From an uncultured Muribaculaceae bacterium (GTDB taxonomy: Bacteria; Bacteroidota; Bacteroidia; Bacteroidales; Muribaculaceae), in the NCBI GenBank assembly GCA_910586595.1, contig CAJUJB010000058.1, positions 1 to 14,383 on the forward strand: 14,383 bases of DNA, read 5' to 3'. The translations under genes and the position numbers were made by a program. This document shows positions 7,215-14,350 of this stretch, in pieces (position 1 is the first letter of the stretch; each line of letters begins with the position of its first letter). The notes under the pieces are model-generated. The model saw only the letters and a program-made list of their open reading frames with translations. It was not told where the DNA came from and made no database searches.

Positions 7215-7937
7215 TCAGGCTTCTCCGCCGAGCAGGGCGAAGAAACGGCGCCGGTAGCTGTCGCTCACGGGTATGCAGCGGCCTGAGAGGATGATGGAGT
7301 TGCGCTCGATGAGCCGCACTTTGTCGAGGTTGACTATGAATGAGCGGTGTACTCTGACGAACCGTGGTGCGGGCATGGCTTCTTCGAGCGACTTCATGCT
7401 CATGAGGGTGAGGATGGGTTTGGTGTCGCTCTCGAGGTAGATCTTGACGTAGTCTTTGAGGCCTTCGACGTATACGATGTCGGCCAGAGGGATGCGTATG
7501 AGGCGGTATTCGCTCTTGACCATGAGGTAATCGGGCGTTGCGGCCGGGGTGGCTGGCTCGGTGGGGCGGCTGTCGCGGAGCGCCCTGGTGGCTGCCTCAA
7601 GGAATTCTTCGTAGCTTACGGGCTTGAGGAGGTAGTCGAGTGCGTGGACCCGGAAGCCTTCTACGGCATGGTCGGCGTAGGCGGTGGTGAATACGACCCG
7701 TGTGGTGTCGGGCAGGAGGCGGGCGAGCTGCATGCCAGTGAGACGGGGCATGCGTATGTCGAGGAAGACGAGGTCGATCTGACCAGCCTGTATTGTCTCA
7801 AGGGCTTCTTCGGCGGTATGGACTTCGCCGGCGAGCTCGAGGAATGGGGTACGGTCTACGTATGTGCTTATGAGTTTGGCTGCAAGTGGCTCATCGTCCA
7901 CCACAAGGCAGCGCAGCGGGGTGGTGTGCGGTTCCAT
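7215..7937 (-). CDS. LytTR-family response regulator
   Basis: A 240-residue cytoplasmic response regulator. The receiver domain (about 8-120) has the acidic pair D14/D15 in VVDDEP, the phospho-acceptor D60 in FLDIRMP, T84/T85 in VVFTTAYADH and K105 in DYLLKP. A short linker rich in Pro, Thr and Ala (123-135) leads to a LytTR DNA-binding domain (about 137-237) with IVYVEGLKDYVKIYL (154-168), RFVRVHRSFIVNLDKV (192-207) and PVSDSYRRRF (223-232). Such regulators bind paired direct repeats. Its ATG directly abuts the stop of the kinase gene, so the two form one operon. The MFS gene downstream and the divergent barrel gene are candidate targets by position only. Confidence 0.94.
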   Translation of the reverse strand: MEPHTTPLRCLVVDDEPLAAKLISTYVDRTPFLELAGEVHTAEEALETIQAGQIDLVFLDIRMPRLTGMQLARLLPDTTRVVFTTAYADHAVEGFRVHALDYLLKPVSYEEFLEAATRALRDSRPTEPATPAATPDYLMVKSEYRLIRIPLADIVYVEGLKDYVKIYLESDTKPILTLMSMKSLEEAMPAPRFVRVHRSFIVNLDKVRLIERNSIILSGRCIPVSDSYRRRFFALLGGEA

Positions 7938-9026
7938 TTATTTATGCAGGGGAAGAATGAGAGTGGCGGTGTATATGTTTCCGTCGGTGGTTGTGCGGAG
8001 CGATGCCTTGCCTGCGTAGAGGAGCACGAGGCGGCGGCGAAGGTTGGCCAGGCCGATGCCGGATGCTGTGTTGGCGGGCGAGTCGGCAGGGCGTGGGATG
8101 AATGAGTTGGACGTGCGGCAGCATATCGAGCCGTCGGCTACGCGGAGCGATATTTCCACCGGGGTTGAGTCGGTGGCTGAGGTGCCGTATTTGAAGGCGT
8201 TTTCTACCAATGGGATGAAGAGGAGCGGAGGGAGCTCGGCGTCGCCGCTGTCGCCGAGGTCGATGTCTACCTTCACTTCGCGGCCAGTGAGGCGGAGGCG
8301 CATCAGCGACACGTAGTCTTCGATGAAGCTGGCTTCCTGGGCGAGGCTTACGTTTGACTCGTCTTCGTAGAGCATGTAGCGGAGCAGGGCCGAGAGGCGG
8401 TGAACGGCTTTCTTGGCGTCTTCAGGGCTGATGTCGACCAGGGCGTAGATTGTGTTGAGGGTGTTGAAGAGGAAGTGTGGGTTGAGCTGGCTCTTGAGGT
8501 TGTCGAGCTCGGTGGAGCGCTGCTCGGCGAGGAGTTCCTGGCGCTGGGTCTCGAGGTCTTTCCACTTTGCAGAGAGGCGGAGGGCCACAGCGAGGCCGAT
8601 GGAGAGTATCATCATCACACCGTCGCGCAGGAGGAAGGAAGCCGACTTGAGCACATGCCGGCAGAGGTCGTTCTCGGCGTGTGGCTTGGGCCCCGAGGGC
8701 GAGAGGAGCCACGACACTATGTACGAGCATAGGAGGGCTGTGACGACGATAAACACGTTGTAGACCACGAAGCGGATTATGCGCCGGTTGCCGTGCGGCT
8801 GCCCGAGGGTGCGGTCGACGATGATGAAGTAGTTGAGGTAGAAGGCGGCGATGTAGAAGAGCGTCTTTACGTAGAAGCCGGGGAAGAGGGCGAATCCGCG
8901 CCGGTGGGGCATGGCGATGGCCATCACCACTTCTGGAAGGATGAAGATAAGGATGATGAAGATGAAGTGTGCCATCGAGGCTACGAATCTGCTTCGTGCC
9001 GGCGTGCGGTTGTCGAGTGCGCTCAT
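7938..9026 (-). CDS. LytS/YehU-type sensor histidine kinase
   Basis: A 362-residue inner-membrane kinase of the His_kinase (PF06580) type. Four hydrophobic helices are visible at about 19-38, 52-70, 84-108 and 128-149, with no large extracytoplasmic sensor domain, so the membrane bundle itself probably senses the signal. A coiled linker (152-178) precedes the phospho-acceptor motif SQLNPHFLFNTLN (H184). The ATPase part has PLVENAFKYG (N276) and GIGLANLRRRL (323-333). It is paired with the LytTR regulator that begins at the next base. The promoter at 9035-9065 leaves only a few bases before the ATG at 9026; Met-18 (8975), just before the first helix, is an alternative start. Confidence 0.93.
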   Translation of the reverse strand: MSALDNRTPARSRFVASMAHFIFIILIFILPEVVMAIAMPHRRGFALFPGFYVKTLFYIAAFYLNYFIIVDRTLGQPHGNRRIIRFVVYNVFIVVTALLCSYIVSWLLSPSGPKPHAENDLCRHVLKSASFLLRDGVMMILSIGLAVALRLSAKWKDLETQRQELLAEQRSTELDNLKSQLNPHFLFNTLNTIYALVDISPEDAKKAVHRLSALLRYMLYEDESNVSLAQEASFIEDYVSLMRLRLTGREVKVDIDLGDSGDAELPPLLFIPLVENAFKYGTSATDSTPVEISLRVADGSICCRTSNSFIPRPADSPANTASGIGLANLRRRLVLLYAGKASLRTTTDGNIYTATLILPLHK

Positions 9027-9034
9027 AACGGCTG

Positions 9035-9065
9035 CAAATTTAGATAATAGAGGTTTATCGGCAAA
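9035..9065 (-). promoter_or_regulatory. Promoter of kinase-regulator operon
   Basis: On the minus strand TTTG (9065-9062), 19 bases, TAAATTTG (9042-9035): exact Bacteroidetes consensus. The expected start (about 9028-9031) is only two to five bases from the annotated ATG. The spacer contains GATAA (9043-9047) and TTATC (9055-9059), a five-base inverted repeat that could be an operator but may be chance. Confidence 0.65.
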
Positions 9066-9158
9066 ATTTTAATCGACAAATACGTCACTTTTGCCGACGT
9101 TCTGGCTGAACCAATGGCGGCGCCAAAGCGTATTAAATGTATTAAAAGACTGATTACA

Positions 9159-9809
9159 ATGAAGACTGAACTTCTTTTGGCAGCGGCGGCTTTTGCCGTA
9201 TGCGTTCCGATGGCGACGGCCCAGACGGGGCCCTCGTTGGGTGTGCGGGCATCGATGGAGCTCACGGCTCCGTCGGGCGGTGGTGATTACTACAAGCTCG
9301 GCGCCGGTGTGACGGTGGGCGTGGTGGCCGACCTCCCGCTCTACCGCCGGGTGTATTTCGAGCCCGGGGTGCTCTTCACCTACTCAGCGATGACGGCCAA
9401 GGATCTTGTGACCTTCAACGACGAATATTACTACCAGGGGGCTGCAAACCTCTATGGCATACGTGTGCCGCTCAACTTCGGCTATGATTTCGACCTTACC
9501 GACAATCTCTCGATGAGTGTTGCCACTGGCCCTTGGCTCAACTTCAATATATCGGCCCGCCAGAAGTTGCTGCCCAACTTCGCCGCTCCCGACCCGCTGC
9601 CCAACCGCACGATCAATCTCTTCGACCACGGGTGGAAGAGGGTCGATGCCCAGTGGGGTTTCAGTCTCAACTTCCGCTTCGCCCAGAGCTACTATGTGGG
9701 CATTACGGGCGGTGTGGCATTCACGCCTCTGGCCAGCTTCGGCAACAAGGACAAGAAGATACGCATTCACCGCAATACGGTGGCCATAAGCCTGGGCTAC
9801 AACTTCTGA
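9159..9809 (+). CDS. Small outer-membrane beta-barrel protein
   Basis: A 216-residue protein with a Sec signal peptide (hydrophobic 4-18, cleavage predicted after ATA at 21, mature start QTGPSLGVRAS). The mature part has alternating polar and hydrophobic strands rich in Gly, Tyr and Phe, such as YKLGAGVTVGVVADLPL, VYFEPGVLFTYSAM, IRVPLNFGYDFDL, YYVGITGGVAFTP and NTVAISLGYNF. It ends in Phe, as many outer-membrane barrels do. It fits the PorT/OMP_b-brl_2 type of eight-strand barrel common in Bacteroidetes; the function is unknown. ATG 9159 was chosen because the signal peptide starts there; the frame is open from 9114. The only upstream -7-like match is CACTTTTG at 9086-9093, with no proper -33 box. 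It is divergent from the kinase operon. Confidence 0.85.
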   Translation: MKTELLLAAAAFAVCVPMATAQTGPSLGVRASMELTAPSGGGDYYKLGAGVTVGVVADLPLYRRVYFEPGVLFTYSAMTAKDLVTFNDEYYYQGAANLYGIRVPLNFGYDFDLTDNLSMSVATGPWLNFNISARQKLLPNFAAPDPLPNRTINLFDHGWKRVDAQWGFSLNFRFAQSYYVGITGGVAFTPLASFGNKDKKIRIHRNTVAISLGYNF

Positions 9810-9832
9810 CACGCTTCAGGCCAAACTTTGTG

Positions 9833-9872
9833 AGCCATAATTTTCCCGAGTGGAGAATTATGGCTAATTTTG
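9833..9872 (+). terminator. Hairpin terminator of barrel gene, fused to promoter
   Basis: AGCCATAATT (9833-9842) and AATTATGGCT (9856-9865) are a perfect ten-base inverted repeat; in RNA the stem can extend by U-G, U-A and C-G pairs to about 13 pairs, leaving a seven-base loop (9846-9852). It is followed by AATTTTGTT, an interrupted U-rich tract, and lies 24 bases after the barrel stop, as expected for an intrinsic terminator. Its 3' edge is also the -7 box of the next gene. Confidence 0.55.
9841..9872 (+). promoter_or_regulatory. Candidate GH109 gene promoter
   Basis: TAATTTTG (9865-9872) matches the -7 consensus exactly. At 20 bases upstream is TTTT (9841-9844) and at 19 is TTTC (9842-9845), each one mismatch from TTTG. 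The start would fall near 9879, giving a leader of about 40 bases. The whole spacer is occupied by the inverted repeat at 9833-9865. Confidence 0.45.
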
Positions 9873-9918
9873 TTGCGCGAGAACCACTCGCCACCATCTA
9901 CCTTAATCATTGTCTATC

Positions 9919-11298
9919 ATGAAGAATATACTTGCAATTATCGTGGCCTGCGTCATGCTTGGAGCATGCACCGGGCAGAAACAATCAGCTGTAATCGAGA
10001 CTGAGGTGCCTGAGCGTCCGGCCGGCCAGACCGATGTGGTAGGGCTGCGCCATGAGCCTATGGACTCTGTGCGCATAGGCTTTATCGGGCTCGGCATGCG
10101 CGGGCCGTCGGCCGTGGGCCGCTTCTGCCATATCGACCGGGCATCGGTCAAGGCTCTGTGCGACAAGCATGCCGACCGCGTTGCCAAGAGCCAGAAGATA
10201 CTCGTCGACCGCGGGCGCCCCGAGGCTGCCGAATATAGCGGCGAGGAGGGCTGGAAAGAGCTCTGCCAGCGCCCCGACATCGACCTCGTATACATATGCA
10301 CCGACTGGAAGAACCATGTGCCGATGGCCGTCTATGCCATGGAGCAGGGTAAGGACGTGGCCATAGAGGTGCCTGCAGCACAGAGCCTCGAGGAGTGCTG
10401 GCAGCTGGTGAATACGGCTGAGCGCACACAGCGCCACTGCATGATGCTCGAGAACTGCGTCTACGACTTCTTCGAGCTCACGACACTCAACATGGCCCAG
10501 CAAGGGCTATTCGGCGACATCCTGCACGTCGAGGGCTCGTATATCCATAATCTCGAGGACTTCTGGGATGCCTACGAGGGCAACTGGCGGCTTGATTTCA
10601 ACGAGACTCACCGTGGCGACATATATGCCACACATGGCATGGGCCCGGCGGCTCAGCTGGTGAATCTTCATCGTGGCAACAAGATGAATTACCTCGTGGC
10701 GATGGACTCCCGTGCTGTGACGGGCCCGAAGCTCGTGGCCCGCAATGGCCGCGATGGCTCGGCTTTCCGCAACGGCGACCATACCATGACCATGATACAG
10801 ACTGAGACGGGCCAGACCATACACATTCAGCATGATGTGATGAACCCCAGGCCTTACTCGCGCATGTACCAGCTCACGGGCACCGAGGGTTTCGCCAACA
10901 AATATCCTGTCGAGGGCTATGCCTTCCGGTCGTTGGAGCCTTTCGATGGCATGCCCGACCATGAAGATCTCTCGAGCCACTCATTCGTGCCCGATACGGT
11001 GAAGACGGCCCTCATGGAGCGCTACCGTCACCCTATACAGATTGAGCTGGAGGAGAAGGCCCGCGAGGTTGGCGGCCACGGAGGCATGGATTTCATAATG
11101 GACTACCGACTCATCTACTGCCTGCTTAACGGGCTGCCCCTCGACCAGGACGTCTACGACGCTGCCGAGTGGTCGTGCCTTGGCGAGCTGACGGCTCTCT
11201 CGATCGAGAATAACTCGGCGCCGGTGGCTGTGCCCGACTTCACCCGCGGGGCCTGGCGCAAGCTCGACGGCTACCATCACTACATGGCAGGTGAGTGA
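9919..11298 (+). CDS. GH109-type NAD-dependent glycosidase lipoprotein
   Basis: A Gfo/Idh/MocA-fold protein of 459 residues that resembles glycoside hydrolase family 109, whose founding member (Elizabethkingia) removes terminal alpha-GalNAc from blood-group A antigen through an NAD-dependent redox cycle. The signal peptide MKNILAIIVACVMLGAC ends in a lipobox (C17). The Rossmann motif GFIGLGMRG is at 54-62, EVPAA at 150-154 (GH109 has EVS in place of the dehydrogenase EKP), LEECW at 157-161, LENCVYDFF at 177-185, IYATHGMGP at 235-243 (catalytic-region His 239) and GGHGGMDFIMD at 385-395. No twin-arginine is present and no acidic surface-export signal follows C17. ATG 9919 is preferred to an in-frame TTG at 9910. 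Exact sugar specificity is not certain. Confidence 0.87.
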   Translation: MKNILAIIVACVMLGACTGQKQSAVIETEVPERPAGQTDVVGLRHEPMDSVRIGFIGLGMRGPSAVGRFCHIDRASVKALCDKHADRVAKSQKILVDRGRPEAAEYSGEEGWKELCQRPDIDLVYICTDWKNHVPMAVYAMEQGKDVAIEVPAAQSLEECWQLVNTAERTQRHCMMLENCVYDFFELTTLNMAQQGLFGDILHVEGSYIHNLEDFWDAYEGNWRLDFNETHRGDIYATHGMGPAAQLVNLHRGNKMNYLVAMDSRAVTGPKLVARNGRDGSAFRNGDHTMTMIQTETGQTIHIQHDVMNPRPYSRMYQLTGTEGFANKYPVEGYAFRSLEPFDGMPDHEDLSSHSFVPDTVKTALMERYRHPIQIELEEKAREVGGHGGMDFIMDYRLIYCLLNGLPLDQDVYDAAEWSCLGELTALSIENNSAPVAVPDFTRGAWRKLDGYHHYMAGE

Positions 11299-11321
11299 GA
11301 GGGAACTTTAGGCTGCCGCCG

Positions 11322-11346
11322 GATGTTGTTATAGGAGAACAACATC
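11322..11346 (+). promoter_or_regulatory. Hairpin in pncB leader
   Basis: GATGTTGTT (11322-11330) and AACAACATC (11338-11346) form a perfect nine-pair inverted repeat with the seven-base loop ATAGGAG. The repeat ends six bases before the pncB ATG. The loop carries AGGAG, a Shine-Dalgarno-like string but too far (15 bases) from the ATG for ordinary use. It has no U-tract, so it is not a normal terminator. It could be an operator or a translational control hairpin. Confidence 0.5.
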
Positions 11347-11352
11347 AATATT

Positions 11353-12570
11353 ATGCGACAGCTCATCACTCATTTTACTGACGACGACCTATATAAATTC
11401 ACCATGTGTTGCGCCGTGATAGAGAACTATCCGCGCACCATGGTGAAATACCGCTTTACCGACCGCTCTGACACCGTATACCCTCCGCATTTCGCCGAGG
11501 CTGTGCGCGATCAGATCGCCATGCTTGAGAATGTGGTGATCACCGACTGCGAGGTTGACTTCATGCGCAGGCGGTGTCCGTATATACCCGAGTGGTTCTA
11601 CGGCTTCCTCAAAGGCTTCCGCTACGACAGGCGGCTCGCCGACGTGTCGCAGGACGACGAGGGTCATCTCCATATCACATTCGAAGGCTTGTGGGCCAAC
11701 ACCATACTGCTCGAAGTGAAGGTGCTGGCAATTGTGTCGGAGCTATTCTATATCATGACGGGCCAGACCGGCGCATTCGACTATGACGCCTACTATATCA
11801 AGTCGTACGACAAGGCTGCCCGCCTGCTCGACGCCGGATGTGTGTTCAGCGACATGGGCACTCGCCGCCGTGCCTCCTTCCGGGCGCAGGATACGGCCAT
11901 AAGGGCTATTAGAGACTGTGCGGTTGCCCGCCGTGCGCCAGGCAGCTTCACCGGCACCAGCAACGTATACTTCGCCATGAAGTACGACCTTACGCCGGTC
12001 GGAACTATGGCACATGAGTTTGTGTGCGCCATCGCGGGCATGTACGGGCCTCTGATGGCCAACCATATCGCCATGGGCAAGTGGTCGCATACCTACCGCG
12101 GCGCCCTGGGCACCTATCTCTACGACACTTACGGGTGGCGCATATTCAGCCTCAACTTCTCGGAGGACTATGCCAATATGTTCAAGGGGCTGCGCGTCGA
12201 CAGCGGCGATAATTTCAGGCAACTCGACCTCATAGTGGAGAAATACCGCTCGCTGAAGATCAATCCGGCCACGAAGCAGGTGGTGTTCAGCAACGCACTC
12301 GATGTTGACCGAGCCATAGCCATACGCGAGTATGCCGTGGGGCGCTGCATCCCGTCGTTCGGCATCGGCACCCACTTCACCAACGACTTCGACGGCGTAA
12401 AGCCCATGAATATAGTGATCAAGCTCACCGACGTGAAGATCACCGAGTCGTGGCCCTTCTATTGCCCCACATGCAAGCTCAGTGAGGATCATGGCAAATA
12501 CTCGGGCGACCCGGCCACGGTGAAGCGCTTCATGGAGATACTTAACATCAATAGGGAAATCCAGCATTAA
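11353..12570 (+). CDS. pncB: Nicotinate phosphoribosyltransferase
   Basis: PncB makes nicotinate mononucleotide from nicotinate and PRPP with ATP, the entry of the Preiss-Handler NAD salvage route, in the cytoplasm. The 405 residues match the bacterial family. Visible motifs: the N-terminal LITHFTDDDLYKFTM (4-18), FSDMGTRRRASFRAQD (165-180), GSFTGTSNVYFA (197-208), GTMAHEFV (217-224) with H221 as the histidine that becomes phosphorylated, LRVDSGDN (280-287), FGIGTHFTNDF (336-346) and KLSEDHGKYSGD (375-386). CPTC at 371-374 is an unusual CxxC in the C-terminal part. It follows the GH109 gene by 54 bases with no visible promoter and precedes the transporter by 15, so cotranscription is likely. 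Confidence 0.95.
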   Translation: MRQLITHFTDDDLYKFTMCCAVIENYPRTMVKYRFTDRSDTVYPPHFAEAVRDQIAMLENVVITDCEVDFMRRRCPYIPEWFYGFLKGFRYDRRLADVSQDDEGHLHITFEGLWANTILLEVKVLAIVSELFYIMTGQTGAFDYDAYYIKSYDKAARLLDAGCVFSDMGTRRRASFRAQDTAIRAIRDCAVARRAPGSFTGTSNVYFAMKYDLTPVGTMAHEFVCAIAGMYGPLMANHIAMGKWSHTYRGALGTYLYDTYGWRIFSLNFSEDYANMFKGLRVDSGDNFRQLDLIVEKYRSLKINPATKQVVFSNALDVDRAIAIREYAVGRCIPSFGIGTHFTNDFDGVKPMNIVIKLTDVKITESWPFYCPTCKLSEDHGKYSGDPATVKRFMEILNINREIQH

Positions 12571-12585
12571 ACAGATATAGGTAAA

Positions 12586-14286
12586 GTGATAGATTCGTTT
12601 ATAAACATACTGAGAGAATACCCGACTCTGGCCCTCTTTCTCACCGTGGGCCTCGGGTTTCTGATAGGGAAGATCCGCATAGGGTCGTTCTCGCTCGGCA
12701 GCGTCACAGCGGTGCTGCTGGTGGGCGTCGCCGTGGGCCAGCTCGAGATTCCGATGTCGGGCCCGGTGAAGATGGTCTTCTTCATGATGTTCCTATTCTC
12801 GATAGGCTACAGCGTAGGCCCCGAGTTTTTCAAGTCGTTGCGCGGCCAAGGCTCGCGGCAGGTGATCTTCGCTGTGCTTATGAGCTCGATGTGCTTCGGC
12901 GTGACCATACTCATAGCCCACATCTTCGGCTACACCAAGGGCGAGACGGTGGGCCTATTCTCCGGCTCGCAGACCTGCTCGGCCCTGCTTGGCGTGGGCA
13001 GCGAGGCCATACAGAGGCTCGGCTTGCCTGAGGCGGAGCTTAAAAGCCAGCAGAACATCATTCCGGTCTGCTATGCCGTAACATACATCTTCGGCACCCT
13101 CGGCACGGTGATCATACTCGGCAATCTCGGCCCGAAGCTGCTCGGAGGCCTCGAGAAGGTGAAGAAGCAGACTGCCGAGCTTGAGAAGGAGCTCAATACC
13201 AAAGACTGGGCCAGCGACCCTGCACGCGTGAATGTGCTCCGCACGGTGGCTTACAGGTCGTATAGGGTCACGGGAGAGTTTTTCGACACTCCTCAGACGG
13301 TGCGCGACACCGAGCGCTACCTACGCTCATTCGGCCTCGAGGTCTATGTCGACCGCATCAGGCACGACGGCAATATCTATTCGCCACGCTTCGACGACCT
13401 TATCTCTGCTGGCGACAGCATCGTGGTCTGCGGTAGGCGCGAATACATCGTCCAGGCTGAGGAATATATCGGCATGGAGACCGCCGATGCCGAGCTCCTC
13501 TCATACCCGGTCGACCGTGTGGGCGTGGTGGTGTCGAAGAAGAGCTTTACCGGGCTTAAACTCACCGACCTGCGCCGCACCAAGTTCATGCACGGCGTGG
13601 TGATACGCGATGCCGTGCGCGGTGGCAAGCCGCTGGAGATCGACGCCGGCACCACCTTCTGCAAGGGCGACCGCCTCACCATCCTCGGCCGCAGCGTGCA
13701 GGTGAAGAAGGCTGCCGCACATATAGGCCATGTCGACCGCCCGTCGGTGTCGAGCGACCTTATGTTTGTAGGCCTGGCCATTTTCATCGGAGGCCTCTTC
13801 GGCGCGATGAGCTTTTGGATTGGCAGCATACCCGTGAGCTTCGGCACCAGCGGTGGCGCCCTCGTGGCCGGATTGGTCTTTGGCTGGCTCCGGTCGAAGC
13901 GCCCCACCTTCGGTAATATCCCGCCCTCGGCGCTATGGATCATGAATAACCTCGGCCTCAACGTGTTTATCGCCGTCATAGGCATCGAGGCCGCCCCCTC
14001 GTTCGTGTCGGGCATACGGTCGGTAGGGCCTATGCTCTTCGTGGCAGGGGCCATCGGCACCATGATACCCTTGTTCTTCGGGCTGTGGCTCGGCCATAAG
14101 GTATTCAAGTTCAACCCCGCCATCACCCTCGGCTGCTGCGCAGGCACCCGTACGTGTACAGCCTCGCTCGGCGCCGTGCAGGATTCGCTCGGCAGCACCC
14201 TCCCGGCCATGGGCTACACCGTTACCTATGCCGTGAGCAACATCCTCCTCGTCATCTGGGGCCTCATCACCGTAATGATAGTGTAG
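12586..14286 (+). CDS. AspT/YidE-like transporter with two RCK_C domains
   Basis: A 566-residue membrane protein of the AAEx family (TC 2.A.81). Two similar membrane halves (about 12-185 and 391-565) flank a cytoplasmic section with two TrkA_C/RCK_C-like domains (about 215-296 and 305-382). The halves share related motifs: GSQTCSALLGVGSEAIQRLG (127-146) with YAVTYIFGTLG (163-173), and AGTRTCTASLGAVQDSLGS (519-537) with YTVTYAVSNILL (544-555). Known relatives are AspT (aspartate:alanine exchange) and SucE (succinate export); the substrate here is unresolved. The start must be GTG 12586, because the only in-frame codons back to the pncB stop (TAA 12568) are not starts. It ends at TAG 14286. Confidence 0.9.
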   Translation: MIDSFINILREYPTLALFLTVGLGFLIGKIRIGSFSLGSVTAVLLVGVAVGQLEIPMSGPVKMVFFMMFLFSIGYSVGPEFFKSLRGQGSRQVIFAVLMSSMCFGVTILIAHIFGYTKGETVGLFSGSQTCSALLGVGSEAIQRLGLPEAELKSQQNIIPVCYAVTYIFGTLGTVIILGNLGPKLLGGLEKVKKQTAELEKELNTKDWASDPARVNVLRTVAYRSYRVTGEFFDTPQTVRDTERYLRSFGLEVYVDRIRHDGNIYSPRFDDLISAGDSIVVCGRREYIVQAEEYIGMETADAELLSYPVDRVGVVVSKKSFTGLKLTDLRRTKFMHGVVIRDAVRGGKPLEIDAGTTFCKGDRLTILGRSVQVKKAAAHIGHVDRPSVSSDLMFVGLAIFIGGLFGAMSFWIGSIPVSFGTSGGALVAGLVFGWLRSKRPTFGNIPPSALWIMNNLGLNVFIAVIGIEAAPSFVSGIRSVGPMLFVAGAIGTMIPLFFGLWLGHKVFKFNPAITLGCCAGTRTCTASLGAVQDSLGSTLPAMGYTVTYAVSNILLVIWGLITVMIV

Positions 14287-14350
14287 AGGGGAGGAGGGCT
14301 GTTCATTATTCATTGCCCTTGGGGCAGGTAACGTCCGTTTACTCTGGTTT

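Noticed and set aside
9086..9093. CACTTTTG as the barrel-gene promoter
   Set aside because: One mismatch in the -7 box and no TTTG at the proper distance; too weak to list as a feature.
11322..11346. pncB leader hairpin as a terminator of the GH109 gene
   Set aside because: Followed by AATATTATG rather than a U-run in either direction.
13377..14210. Long antisense frames, such as this 277-codon one and those at 11743-12567 and 7347-8105
   Set aside because: They lie opposite well-supported genes, have compositions typical of shadow frames in GC-rich coding DNA, and show no recognisable domains.
14314..14326. TGCCC-TTG-GGGCA hairpin as terminator after the AspT-like gene
   Set aside because: Only five pairs with a three-base loop and no downstream U-tract.
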